Shown here: positions 1-8,117 of the stretch, in pieces
Position numbering within the stretch: position 1 is the first letter of the stretch
How the letters are laid out: each line of letters begins with the position of its first letter
Assembly: GCA_963741355.1 (NCBI GenBank)
Contig: CAVUIG010000019.1
Span: 248,001 to 312,000 of the forward strand
Origin: CAIWHR01 sp963741355
GTDB taxonomy: Bacteria > Pseudomonadota > Gammaproteobacteria > Burkholderiales > Casimicrobiaceae
DNA length: 64,000 nt
Reading direction: 5' to 3'
The notes under the pieces: model-generated
What the model saw: the letters and a program-made list of their open reading frames with translations, nothing else
What the model was told of the DNA's origin: nothing
Databases searched by the model: none
Made by a program: the position numbers and the translations under genes

Positions 1-1
1 C

Positions 2-109
2 GAGGTCGCGGCGCTTCGCGCAAACGTCGGCCGCCTGCAGGATGATGTCGCCGCGCTGCAGTCGGTGGTCGCCAGGCTCTGCGCCGAGCTCGGCATCGCG
101 CCACCCTGA
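2..109 (+). CDS. C-terminal fragment of a coiled-coil protein (possibly YceH/UPF0502)
   Basis: The window opens inside a reading frame that ends at a TGA at 107-109, leaving 35 residues. The fragment is a heptad-like run of Leu, Val and Ala with charged residues (starting EVAALRANVGRLQDDVAALQ), typical of a short C-terminal coiled coil. YceH/UPF0502 proteins end in just such a coil, but so do many other proteins, so the family is a guess. The start lies outside the window. Confidence 0.45.
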   Translation, partial: EVAALRANVGRLQDDVAALQSVVARLCAELGIAPP

Positions 110-246
110 TCGATCTTCCTGACGCGCCGCCGCGTGGCCATTGACAAGGGCACGCCGCCGGATTATCTAGAGACCGTCACCAAAACAATGCGCAGAATTC
201 CGCGCGGACGCGGCGCGTGATCCGGCGGCAACTCCACGGAGGAGAC

Positions 247-1446
247 ATGGACCGGCGATCCTTTCTGCTCGCTGCCGCCGGCAGCGGGATACTCACGATC
301 GACTGGCAGCGCGCGCTCGCCGCCGGTCTTCCATCCGGCGCGACCGAGACGGGAACCCTGGAGACGCTTCCCGGTAAGGCACCCCTCATCAAGCGCTCGT
401 TCCGGCCGCCGAATTACGAAACGCCGGTCGACGCCTTCGACAGCGCGATCACTCCGAACAAGGCGTTTTTCGTCCGCTGGCATCTCGCCGACATTCCCCA
501 GGTCGACGTCGCGAAGTGGCGGCTGAAGGTCGGCGGGCCCGCGGTGACGACCGCCGCCGAGTACTCGCTCGACGAGCTGAAGCGCGGCTTCCCCGAAGCG
601 GAGATCGTCGCCGTGTGCCAGTGCAGCGGCAATCGCCGCGGCCTCTCCGAGCCCAATGTTCCCGGGGTCGAATGGGGCTATGGGGCGATGGGCAATGCGC
701 GCTGGAAAGGGGTTCGGCTGCGCGACGTGCTGAACAAGGCCGGCCTGAAGAAGGAAGCGGTCGAAATCGCGTTCGACGGCGCGGATCGCGCCGTCAGTCC
801 CGGGACGCCCGATTTCCAGAAGAGCCTCCCGGTGTGGCGGGCGCTGGACGAGAACACGCTGCTCGCATGGGAGATGAACGGCGAGCCGCTGCCGCATATG
901 AACGGCGCTCCGCTCCGCCTGATCATCCCCGGCTGGACCGGGACGTACTGGATGAAGATGCTGACGTCGATCGACGCGCTCGACAAGCCGCTGGTGACGT
1001 TCTGGATGAACACCGCCTACCGCGTTCCGAAAGGCAAGTTCGCCTTCGCCGACCGCTTCCTCACGCAGGAAAGCGACGCGTCGACGCCGATCACCGAGAT
1101 GGTCGTCAACTCGCTGATCACGAACGTCAAGGACGGGCAGCGCATCGCGGTCGGGCAGGATACCGTCGTGCGCGGCATCGCCTGGGACGCGGGCTACGGG
1201 ATCCGCGCGGTCGACGTCTCGCCCGACGGCGGGCGCACCTGGTATGGCGCCGAGCTGGGACAGGATCTCGGCCGCTTTTCGTTTCGCACGTGGAGCTACG
1301 CGCTGCGCCCGGCCAAGGCGGGCGAATACCCGGTCATGGCGCGCGCGACCAACCGCCAGGGTGGCACGCAGACGGCCGAGCTCATCTTCAATCCGCCGGG
1401 CTATCACAACAACGTGATGCAGCGGATCGTGCTCTACGCCGCGTGA
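247..1446 (+). CDS. sorA: Sulfite dehydrogenase, molybdopterin subunit (SorA-like)
   Basis: A 399-residue protein of the sulfite oxidase family, oxidising sulfite to sulfate in the periplasm and passing electrons to a c-type cytochrome. The N-terminus is a Tat signal (DRRSFLLAAAGSG), fitting export of a folded Mo-cofactor enzyme. The oxidoreductase molybdopterin domain contains CQCSGNRRG at about residues 124-132, whose cysteine is the expected Mo ligand, and GWTGTYWMK further on; the C-terminal third is the Mo-co dimerisation domain. The ATG at 247 is chosen over an upstream GTG at 217 because GGAGGA precedes it by a few bases. It lies 23 bp upstream of a small cytochrome c gene, the usual SorAB arrangement. 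A related substrate than sulfite cannot be excluded. Confidence 0.88.
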   Translation: MDRRSFLLAAAGSGILTIDWQRALAAGLPSGATETGTLETLPGKAPLIKRSFRPPNYETPVDAFDSAITPNKAFFVRWHLADIPQVDVAKWRLKVGGPAVTTAAEYSLDELKRGFPEAEIVAVCQCSGNRRGLSEPNVPGVEWGYGAMGNARWKGVRLRDVLNKAGLKKEAVEIAFDGADRAVSPGTPDFQKSLPVWRALDENTLLAWEMNGEPLPHMNGAPLRLIIPGWTGTYWMKMLTSIDALDKPLVTFWMNTAYRVPKGKFAFADRFLTQESDASTPITEMVVNSLITNVKDGQRIAVGQDTVVRGIAWDAGYGIRAVDVSPDGGRTWYGAELGQDLGRFSFRTWSYALRPAKAGEYPVMARATNRQGGTQTAELIFNPPGYHNNVMQRIVLYAA

Positions 1447-1469
1447 ACAACCCTCGGGGAGTGCCTGCG

Positions 1470-1772
1470 ATGAAAGCGAAAATCCTCGTCTGCGCCGCGG
1501 CTGCCGCGGTGGTCACGTTCGGCGCGCATGCCGACGAGGCGCAGATCCAGCTGAAGCCGGGGCCCGGGCGCGATCAGGTGATGGGCTATTGCGTGATGTG
1601 CCACAGCCTCGATTACATCCAATCCAATTCGCCGTTCATGACGCGCCAGGTCTGGGAGGCCGAGGTCACGAAGATGATCAAGGCGTACGGCGCGCAGGTG
1701 CCGCCGGAGGATGTGCCGAAGATCGTCGACTACCTGACCGCGAACTACGGCGTCGGCACCGCCCCCAAATAG
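1470..1772 (+). CDS. sorB: Small c-type cytochrome, sulfite dehydrogenase electron acceptor subunit (SorB-like)
   Basis: A 100-residue exported monoheme cytochrome c. Residues 1-22 are a Sec signal peptide ending AHA-D; the heme-binding CVMCH motif is at residues 41-45, and a Met near the middle is available as sixth ligand. GGGGAG sits about ten bases before the ATG. Directly behind the molybdopterin subunit on the same strand, it is the expected electron acceptor of the heterodimeric sulfite dehydrogenase. Confidence 0.87.
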   Translation: MKAKILVCAAAAAVVTFGAHADEAQIQLKPGPGRDQVMGYCVMCHSLDYIQSNSPFMTRQVWEAEVTKMIKAYGAQVPPEDVPKIVDYLTANYGVGTAPK

Positions 1773-1815
1773 CGGCGCTGCGCAGCACGGAGCACGTGAT
1801 GCCGCCGTCGCGCGC

Positions 1816-2892
1816 TCAGGCGGCGACGTCGAGGCGCACCGGGATCCGCCGCCGCCCGTGCGGGCGCGCGTAGCGCTCGAAGCGCCCCGGGAGCGCCGCG
1901 TCGCAATGGCGGCATCGGCCGGATTCGGTGACGTCGTAGCTCAGGATCTCGTGCCAGTCGCGCACGATCACGGGCTTGCCGCAGCCGGGACAGAACGTCG
2001 TGCCGCCGGTGCGGTCGTGCACGTTGCCGGTGTAGACGTAATGGAGGCCCTCGGCGATCGCGATGTCGCGCGAGCGCGTGAGGGTCGAAGGCGGCGTCGC
2101 GGCGATGTCCGTCAGCTTGTAATCGGGATGGAACGCCGTGAAGTGGAGCGGAACGTCCGGGCCCAGCTCGCGCATGATCCACTTGCTCATCGACTCGATC
2201 TCGGCCGGCGAATCGTTCTTGCCGGGAATCAGCAGCGTCGTGATCTCGAACCAGCAGTCCGTCTCGTGCCTGAGATACACGAGCGTGTCGAGCACCGGGT
2301 TGAGGTGCGCGCCGCAGAGCTTCACGTAGAACTCGTCGGTGAAGCCCTTGAGGTCGACGTTGGCGGCGTCCATCTTGGCGTAGAACTCGCGCCGCGCCTC
2401 GGCGCCGATGTAGCCCGCGGTCACGGCGACCGTCGCAATGCCCCGCTCGCGGCACGCGTCCGCGGTGTCCATCGCATACTCGGCGAAGATGACCGGATCG
2501 TTGTACGTGAAGGCGACGCTGCGGCACTGCGTGCGCTCCGCCGCCTCGGCGATCGCGCGCGGCGACGCCGCATCCATCAGCGTATCCATCTCGCGCGATT
2601 TCGAGATGTCCCAGTTCTGGCAGAATTTGCACGCGAGGTTGCAGCCGGCGGTGCCGAACGAGAACACTGCCGAGCCCGGATAGAAATGATTGAGCGGCTT
2701 CTTCTCGATCGGATCGATGCAGAAGCCCGACGAGCGGCCGTAGGTCGTCAGCACCATCGCGTCCCCGGTGCGCTGACGGACGAAGCAGGCGCCGCGCTGT
2801 CCTTCGTGCAGACGACAGTCGCGCGGACACAGGTCGCACTGGATGCGCCCGTCATCGAGCCGGTGCCACCAGCGTCCCGGAAAATTGCTCAT
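1816..2892 (-). CDS. amrS: AmmeMemoRadiSam system radical SAM enzyme (AmrS)
   Basis: A 358-residue radical SAM protein. The 4Fe-4S/SAM motif CNLACKFC is at residues 84-91. It is preceded by a Cys-rich N-terminus (CDLCPRDC, residues 19-26) and followed by C-terminal zinc-ribbon-like cysteines (CPGCGK and CRHCDA), both features of this family rather than of pyruvate-formate-lyase activators, which it otherwise resembles. It is the third gene of the AMMECR1-Memo-radical SAM trio that gives the system its name; the biochemical reaction is not established. It starts 193 bp after the AMMECR1 gene, so it may be cotranscribed or have its own promoter. The ATG at 2892 is preceded by a G-rich ribosome-binding stretch. 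Confidence 0.9.
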   Translation of the reverse strand: MSNFPGRWWHRLDDGRIQCDLCPRDCRLHEGQRGACFVRQRTGDAMVLTTYGRSSGFCIDPIEKKPLNHFYPGSAVFSFGTAGCNLACKFCQNWDISKSREMDTLMDAASPRAIAEAAERTQCRSVAFTYNDPVIFAEYAMDTADACRERGIATVAVTAGYIGAEARREFYAKMDAANVDLKGFTDEFYVKLCGAHLNPVLDTLVYLRHETDCWFEITTLLIPGKNDSPAEIESMSKWIMRELGPDVPLHFTAFHPDYKLTDIAATPPSTLTRSRDIAIAEGLHYVYTGNVHDRTGGTTFCPGCGKPVIVRDWHEILSYDVTESGRCRHCDAALPGRFERYARPHGRRRIPVRLDVAA

Positions 2893-3085
2893 GATGGTCC
2901 CCCCACGCTTGCGGCTGCCGCCGCTGCGCTGCCTGAGGAAGGAATGCAATTCCGTGCGGCCTCCTTGAACTCATGCTTGCAATGGAACGGCAGCGTGTCG
3001 GCCGCCACCCGCGCTCGCGGACGCGCCCTTCGGGCCTGGGCTTCGCCCCGCTCGCGCGGGCGTCCTTGGAACGGCCCGGCGGCGC

Positions 3086-3670
3086 TCATGAGACCACCGA
3101 GGCGGGCTGGAACTCGTCCTCGGTCCATTTGGTGACGGCGTAGCGCGAGAAGCGGATCGCCGGATTCCAGAAATCGACCGGCAATCCGGCCTTGCGCTTC
3201 AGCGCGTCGAGGAATCGGCGCGGCTCGTCGAGCGATTCCCAGACCTGCGGCAGGAACGTCGCGCGATGCCGGCCGAACTCCAGCGTCACGCCATCGGTGC
3301 CGGGGATGAGCGCGCGCAGCAGGTCGGCCTCGTCGCCTGCGACGATCGGTCGGCTCGCGGACAGCAGCGAGACTTCGACGCGGGTGATGTCGAATTCGGC
3401 GGCCTGAAGCGGCGGAAAGCGCGGATCGCGAAAGGCCGCGGCGATCGCGTTGGCATGCACGTCCGCGCGAAGCGGGCGTGTCGCCTCGAGCGAGCCGATG
3501 CACCCGCGCAGCAGGCCCCCCTGCGTCAGCGTGACGAACGTGGCGCCCGGCGCGTCGAGCGCCGCGTGCGCCGATGCGGCGCCGTTCGCCCGCCCGAGTG
3601 CCTCACCGACGGCGCTGCGCGCGATCGAGACGAGCGCCCGCCCCAGCTCGCGGTCAGTTGGCATGGTCAT
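3086..3670 (-). CDS. amrA: AMMECR1 domain protein, AmmeMemoRadiSam system protein A
   Basis: A protein of about 194 residues made of one AMMECR1 domain, with the signature LRGCIGSLEATRPL and the downstream FRDPRFPPL stretch. Its molecular function is unknown; it is a conserved partner of Memo and a radical SAM enzyme. The start overlaps the stop of the upstream Memo gene: the codons ATG ACC ATG lie inside the last codons of that gene, so either ATG (3670 or 3664) could serve and translational coupling is likely. Confidence 0.88.
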   Translation of the reverse strand: MTMPTDRELGRALVSIARSAVGEALGRANGAASAHAALDAPGATFVTLTQGGLLRGCIGSLEATRPLRADVHANAIAAAFRDPRFPPLQAAEFDITRVEVSLLSASRPIVAGDEADLLRALIPGTDGVTLEFGRHRATFLPQVWESLDEPRRFLDALKRKAGLPVDFWNPAIRFSRYAVTKWTEDEFQPASVVS

Positions 3671-4478
3671 GCTCGACGAAGGCGAACGAAGCGTAGCCGA
3701 CGACGCGCGAACGGTCACCCGCCGTGTCTCCGGAGTTGCGCAGGTCGAGAAGCTGCGCGTCGAGGCGGTGCCGCCGAGCGCACGCGAGAAGCGCGTTGAT
3801 CGGCGTTGCGCCGCAGGCCTCGTCGTGATCGAGCGTCGGCGCGAAGGCGAGGATCGTGTCCGCCGAATGGCGGTCGATGCCCTTCGCCTCGGCGTAACGG
3901 TGGTAATGCGACAGATCCGAGCTCACGACGATGAGCGTCTCCGGCCCGCCCCAAAGGCGCTCCATCACGTCGGCCACCTCGTCGGCATCCGCGGCGCCGA
4001 CGGCGAACGGCACGATGCGGAATTCGTCGATCACGGCCTGCAGGAACGGCAGCTGCACTTCGAGCGAGTGCTCGAGCGCGTGCACCGCGTCGTTCTCTGC
4101 AACCTGCGGCAGCGAAAGCGCGAGGTCGGCGGCCCTGCGGTCGATCTCGACCGGTCCGAACGGCGTCGCGAAGGCGCGGGTCGACGGCAGCGCGAGGCCG
4201 CGCACAGCGACGCGATGCGCGGGTCCGAACATCACGACCCGCCGGATCGTCCGTCGGGCCGGCGCGACCCGGACGTACGCGGTGGCGGCGATCGATCCGG
4301 AATACACGTACCCGGCGTGCGGAACGATGATCGCCTTGGGGACGGGCGCGCCGGCGCGTGAGCGCGCCGACGCCTGCGTCAGGTGCACGCGGAGCTCGTC
4401 GAGCAGCGCGGCGCGCGCGCCGGGATAGAACATGCCGGCCACGGCGGCCGGCCGCACGTCGGACATCAGCTTCCCCAT
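3654..4478 (-). CDS. amrB: Memo family protein, AmmeMemoRadiSam system protein B
   Basis: A 274-residue Memo-like protein, structurally related to class III extradiol dioxygenases. Visible family motifs are PAAVAGMFYPG near the start, PHAGYVYSGSIAA, GPAHR, and the EHSLEVQLPFLQ and SSDLSHY segments carrying the conserved acidic and His residues. The start could also be the internal ATG four codons in (4466). First gene of the AmmeMemoRadiSam cluster, overlapping the next by about 17 bp. Role unknown. Confidence 0.9.
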   Translation of the reverse strand: MGKLMSDVRPAAVAGMFYPGARAALLDELRVHLTQASARSRAGAPVPKAIIVPHAGYVYSGSIAATAYVRVAPARRTIRRVVMFGPAHRVAVRGLALPSTRAFATPFGPVEIDRRAADLALSLPQVAENDAVHALEHSLEVQLPFLQAVIDEFRIVPFAVGAADADEVADVMERLWGGPETLIVVSSDLSHYHRYAEAKGIDRHSADTILAFAPTLDHDEACGATPINALLACARRHRLDAQLLDLRNSGDTAGDRSRVVGYASFAFVEHDHAN

Positions 4479-4643
4479 CGGTCGGATCCGGATTCCACTT
4501 CCGCAAGGTTGCGGCGCCGCCGGATCCGGCGCTACCGCGACCCGTCGCCGCCCGGCTCTCTCACGGGCAGCGTCATCCTACATGGGGCGGCCCGCGCAGC
4601 GTTTCAACCGCGCGCGGCCTTCTGCCGCAGCGGAAGTGAAAGC

Positions 4644-5498
4644 CTAGTCTTCCCCCGCCGGCAGGCGGACGATGTAGCCGCCCGATTTCTCGTCGCGCTC
4701 GAGCCCCAGGGTGCCGTCCCGCTGAGCGTCCTCCAGCATCCCGTTGAACGAGCGATATCCGTAGTAGGACTCGTTGAAGCCCGGCTTGCGGCGCTTCAGC
4801 GCCTGCTTGACCATCGAGCCCCAGATCTTCTCGTCGTCGCCGCGCTCGGTCACGAGCGCCTCGACGGTTTCAATGATGAGATCCTGCGCCTCCTGGCGGC
4901 GGTCGTCATCCCCCTTGCGCGCCGGCGCGGATGGGGCGCTCTCCACGGCCGCCGAAGGCTTCGCCGCCGCTCTCGCGCCCTGCGCCCGCGCGGGCGCCTT
5001 GCGCGCCGCGGGCTTGGCCCGCTCGCGCACGAGGTCGTCGTAGTAGATGAATTCGTCGCAGTTCGCGATCAAGAGGTCTGACGTCGAGTTCTTGACCCCG
5101 ACGCCGATGACGCCCTTGGCGTTCTCGCGCAGCTTCGACACGAGCGGCGAGAAGTCCGAGTCGCCGCTGATGATGACGAACGTGTCGACGTGCGACTTGG
5201 TGTAGCAGAGGTCGAGCGCGTCGACGACCATGCGGATGTCCGCAGAGTTCTTGCCGGACTGCCGAACGTGCGGGATCTCGATCAGCTCGAAGCTCGCCTC
5301 GTGCATCGGCGCCTTGAATCCCTTGTATCGCTCCCAGTCGCAGTACGCCTTCTTGACGACGATGCTGCCCTTCAGCAGCAGGCGCTCCAGCACCTTGCCG
5401 ATGTCGAATTTCTCGTACTTGGCGTCGCGCACGCCGAGCGCGATGTTCTCGAAGTCGCAGAACAACGCCATGTTGGTGACTTCCTGCCGCTGTGCCAT
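4644..5498 (-). CDS. NYN domain (LabA/DUF88-like) protein with C-terminal OST-HTH/LOTUS-type domain
   Basis: A 284-residue two-domain protein. Residues 10-155 form an NYN (PIN-like ribonuclease) fold: ALFCDFENI at the start with the first acidic metal ligand, NSADIRMVVDAL, and FVIISGDSDFSPLV with the other acidic residues. After an Ala/Lys/Pro linker, the last 85 residues resemble an OST-HTH/LOTUS domain (KQALKRRKPGFNESYYGYRS). NYN proteins are nucleases acting on RNA and LOTUS domains bind RNA, so an RNA-processing role is inferred. It stands alone, convergent with nothing obvious; a GC-rich hairpin lies at 5512-5544 just upstream. Confidence 0.85.
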   Translation of the reverse strand: MAQRQEVTNMALFCDFENIALGVRDAKYEKFDIGKVLERLLLKGSIVVKKAYCDWERYKGFKAPMHEASFELIEIPHVRQSGKNSADIRMVVDALDLCYTKSHVDTFVIISGDSDFSPLVSKLRENAKGVIGVGVKNSTSDLLIANCDEFIYYDDLVRERAKPAARKAPARAQGARAAAKPSAAVESAPSAPARKGDDDRRQEAQDLIIETVEALVTERGDDEKIWGSMVKQALKRRKPGFNESYYGYRSFNGMLEDAQRDGTLGLERDEKSGGYIVRLPAGED

Positions 5499-5696
5499 GG
5501 AACCTTTCCCAGGAGCCTGCCGGGCCCCCGCAAGGGCGGGCTCCCGGCCTGGCCGAACTTGTCACAATAGCAGCCCCGGGAAGCGCTGAATACCCGCGGC
5601 GCTGCGACCGCCCGGCCGCCGAGGCGCACCTGCACGTCCGGCACAAGGCGGCGTAGACTCTCCCGGACATTCTCTCGCGCAACGAAAGGACGAGAC

Positions 5697-6128
5697 ATGG
5701 GACTGCTGGACAGCTTACTGGGCGGCGTACTGGGCGGCAACCGAGGCGCGGGCACCAACGCAGACGGCAGCGCGCCGCTGAACCCGATGATGCTGATGGC
5801 GCTGCAGCTGCTGCAGCAGAACGGCGGCATCCAGGGGCTGCTCGCGAAGTTCCAGCAGGCGGGCTGCGCCGACCAGGTGAAGTCGTGGATTTCCACGGGG
5901 CAGAACATGCCGATCTCGGGAGACGTCCTCGCCAAGGTGCTGGGCCACGGGCAGCTCGGCGAGATCGCGCGGAATCTCGGCATCGACAGTGGCGCCGCCG
6001 CGGGTGGGCTCGCGGCAACGCTGCCGCAGGTGGTCGATCAGCTGACGCCGCAGGGATCGATTCCGCACGACGAAGGCGACCTCGTTTCGAAGGCGCTCGC
6101 GATCCTCAATCAGCAGAAGCCGGCCTGA
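5697..6128 (+). CDS. YidB family protein (DUF937)
   Basis: A 143-residue protein with the DUF937/YidB layout: a Gly/Leu-rich N-terminus (GLLDSLLGGVLGG), a Gln/Leu helix, then the conserved block ending in the LGHGQLGEIARNLGID stretch. Function unknown; related proteins are small, abundant and cytosolic. A good ribosome-binding site (GAAAGGACGAG) precedes the ATG. Confidence 0.85.
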   Translation: MGLLDSLLGGVLGGNRGAGTNADGSAPLNPMMLMALQLLQQNGGIQGLLAKFQQAGCADQVKSWISTGQNMPISGDVLAKVLGHGQLGEIARNLGIDSGAAAGGLAATLPQVVDQLTPQGSIPHDEGDLVSKALAILNQQKPA

Positions 6129-6207
6129 CGCGCGCGCGGCGTCGCGACGTCGCGATACAATTCGAGGCCGGGAGCGTCCGCTTCCGGCCTTCTTCCTGCG
6201 CGATTCC

Positions 6208-7039
6208 TTGGATCAGCCCACTCTTCTCACCGCGCTCTTCCTCGGCATCGTCGAGGGCCTGACCGAATTTCTCCCGGTATCGTCGACCGGCCACCTGATC
6301 GTCGCCGGATCGCTCGCCGGCTACACCGGCGAGCAGGCGAAGGTGTTCGAGATCGTGATCCAGGCAGGCGCGATTCTCGCCGTATGCTGGGAGTACCGCG
6401 CGAGGCTCGCCGCGGTGCTGCGCGGGCTCGCGTCGGAGCCGCGTGCGCAGCGCTTCGCGGTCAACCTCGTCGTGGCGTTCCTGCCCGCGGCGGTCGTGGG
6501 CCTCGCGCTCGGCAAGGCGATCAAGGCGCATCTCTTTGCGCCGGTGCCGGTCGCCTGCGCGTTCGTCATCGGCGCCTTCGTCATTCTCTGGGTCGAGCGG
6601 CGGCAGAAGTTGCGGCCCGCGACGGTGCGCATCGACTCCGTCGACGACGATGACGTGGCCGGACGCGCTCAAGGTTGGATGCGCGCAGTGCGTAGCACTG
6701 ATCCCCGGCACGTCGCGCTCGGGCGCGACGATCATCGGCGGCATGCTGTTCGGGCTCTCGCGCGTCGCCGCCACCGAGTTCTCGTTCTTCCTCGCGATCC
6801 CGACGCTGTTCGCGGCGACCGCGTACTCGCTGTGGAAGGATGCGGCGCTGCTCGGCACCGGCGCGCTGCCCGCGTTCGGCGTCGGCTTCGTTGCGGCGTT
6901 CGTCGCCGCGTTCGCCTGCGTGCGCTGGCTGATCCGCTACGTGAGCCATCACGACTTCGTCCCGTTCGCGTGGTACCGGATCGCCTTCGGCGCGGTGATC
7001 CTCTACACCGCCTGGGCCGGCATCGTCACGTGGGACTAG
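6208..7039 (+). CDS. uppP: Undecaprenyl-diphosphatase UppP, one-base frameshift in this assembly
   Basis: Integral membrane phosphatase recycling undecaprenyl diphosphate to the monophosphate carrier for peptidoglycan and other glycans; confers bacitracin tolerance. The N-terminal half has GIVEGLTEFLPVSSTGH, a catalytic signature; after a shift to the next frame the second signature ALIPGTSRSGATI appears. A single extra G near 6649 explains the break: without it the protein reads continuously through SVDDMTWPDALKVG and would be about 276 residues, the normal length. The start is TTG at 6208, giving the usual family N-terminus. The stop overlaps the GTG start of the next gene. Confidence 0.85.
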
Positions 7040-8067
7040 AAGGCACCCCCGCGCAGGGCGGGCGCTGGATCGGCCCCGCGTGCGCGGCGATCGGCGTGCT
7101 CGGGTTCTCGTTCAAGGCGATCCTGATCAAGCTCGCCTACGCGAAATATCCGGCGATCGACGCGGTGACGCTGCTGGCGCTGCGGATGATCTTCTCGGCG
7201 CCGCTCTTCGTCGCGATGGCGTGGTGGGCGAGCCGACCCGCCGGCGCGCGTCCGTTCTCCCGCCGCGACTGGACGAGCCTCGCGTGGCTCGGGTTCATCG
7301 GCTATTACCTCGCGAGCCTCGTCGATTTCATGGGCCTCAAGTACATCAGCGCCGGGCTCGAGCGGCTGGTCCTCTTTCTCTACCCGACGATGGTCGTGCT
7401 GCTGTCGGCGCTCTGGGAGGGCAAGCCGATCACGCGCCGCACGCTGCTCGCGCTCCTGATTTCCTATGCGGGCATCGCGCTCGTGTTCCTGCACGATCTC
7501 AATTTCGCCGGCGATCCATCGGCGCTGCTGACCGGCGGCGCGCTGGTCCTCGCGAGCGCCTTCCTGTACGCGGTCTATCTCGTCCGCGCCGCCGACGTGA
7601 TCGCAAGGATCGGCAGCCTGCGCTTCATTTCCTGGGCGATGCTGGCGTCGACCGTTTTCGTGCTGCTGCAGTTCGGCCTGACGCGGCCCATTGCGCTGCT
7701 CGACGTGCCGGCGTCGATCTACTGGATTTCGCTCGCGATGGCGGTGTTCTCGACGGTGCTGCCGACCTGGCTCATCGCCGAATCGATCCGTCGCATCGGA
7801 TCCAACGCCGCGTCGCTCGTCGGCTCGATCGGTCCCGTGTTCACGATCGGCCTCGGCGCACTGATTCTCGGCGAGCCGGTATACGCGGTCCAGCTCGCCG
7901 GCGCGGCGCTCGTGCTGGTCGGCGTGACGCTCGTCACGCTGCGCCGCGGCCGAGTCCGGTGGCCGAGGCGGCGGATACCCCCTAGCGTTCGATGCAATCG
8001 GGCGCGGCGGAACGCCGTCGCCGCAGCGAGCGCTCCGGTGGCCAGCCGGCATCCTTGCGCCCTATAA
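7030..8067 (+). CDS. DMT superfamily (EamA) transporter
   Basis: A polytopic membrane protein of about ten helices made of two EamA repeats, for example GPACAAIGVLGFSFKAILIK at the start and the second repeat ending ALVLVGVTLVTLRR. Substrate not predictable. The GTG start overlaps the uppP stop, so the two are probably translated together. The frame as given runs 30-odd Arg/Pro-rich residues past the last helix to 8067; a neighbouring frame gives a stop at 7983-7985 with a more ordinary tail, so the true C-terminus is doubtful. Confidence 0.75.
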   Translation: MGLEGTPAQGGRWIGPACAAIGVLGFSFKAILIKLAYAKYPAIDAVTLLALRMIFSAPLFVAMAWWASRPAGARPFSRRDWTSLAWLGFIGYYLASLVDFMGLKYISAGLERLVLFLYPTMVVLLSALWEGKPITRRTLLALLISYAGIALVFLHDLNFAGDPSALLTGGALVLASAFLYAVYLVRAADVIARIGSLRFISWAMLASTVFVLLQFGLTRPIALLDVPASIYWISLAMAVFSTVLPTWLIAESIRRIGSNAASLVGSIGPVFTIGLGALILGEPVYAVQLAGAALVLVGVTLVTLRRGRVRWPRRRIPPSVRCNRARRNAVAAASAPVASRHPCAL

Positions 8068-8117
8068 TCATCGGTTCCTCGCCAGCATTGCCAACTCTTG
8101 CATCAGGGAGACTGAAG

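Noticed and set aside
5512..5544. Terminator hairpin upstream of the NYN gene
   Set aside because: GGAGCC/GGCTCC stem exists but has no T-run and lies in front of a start codon.
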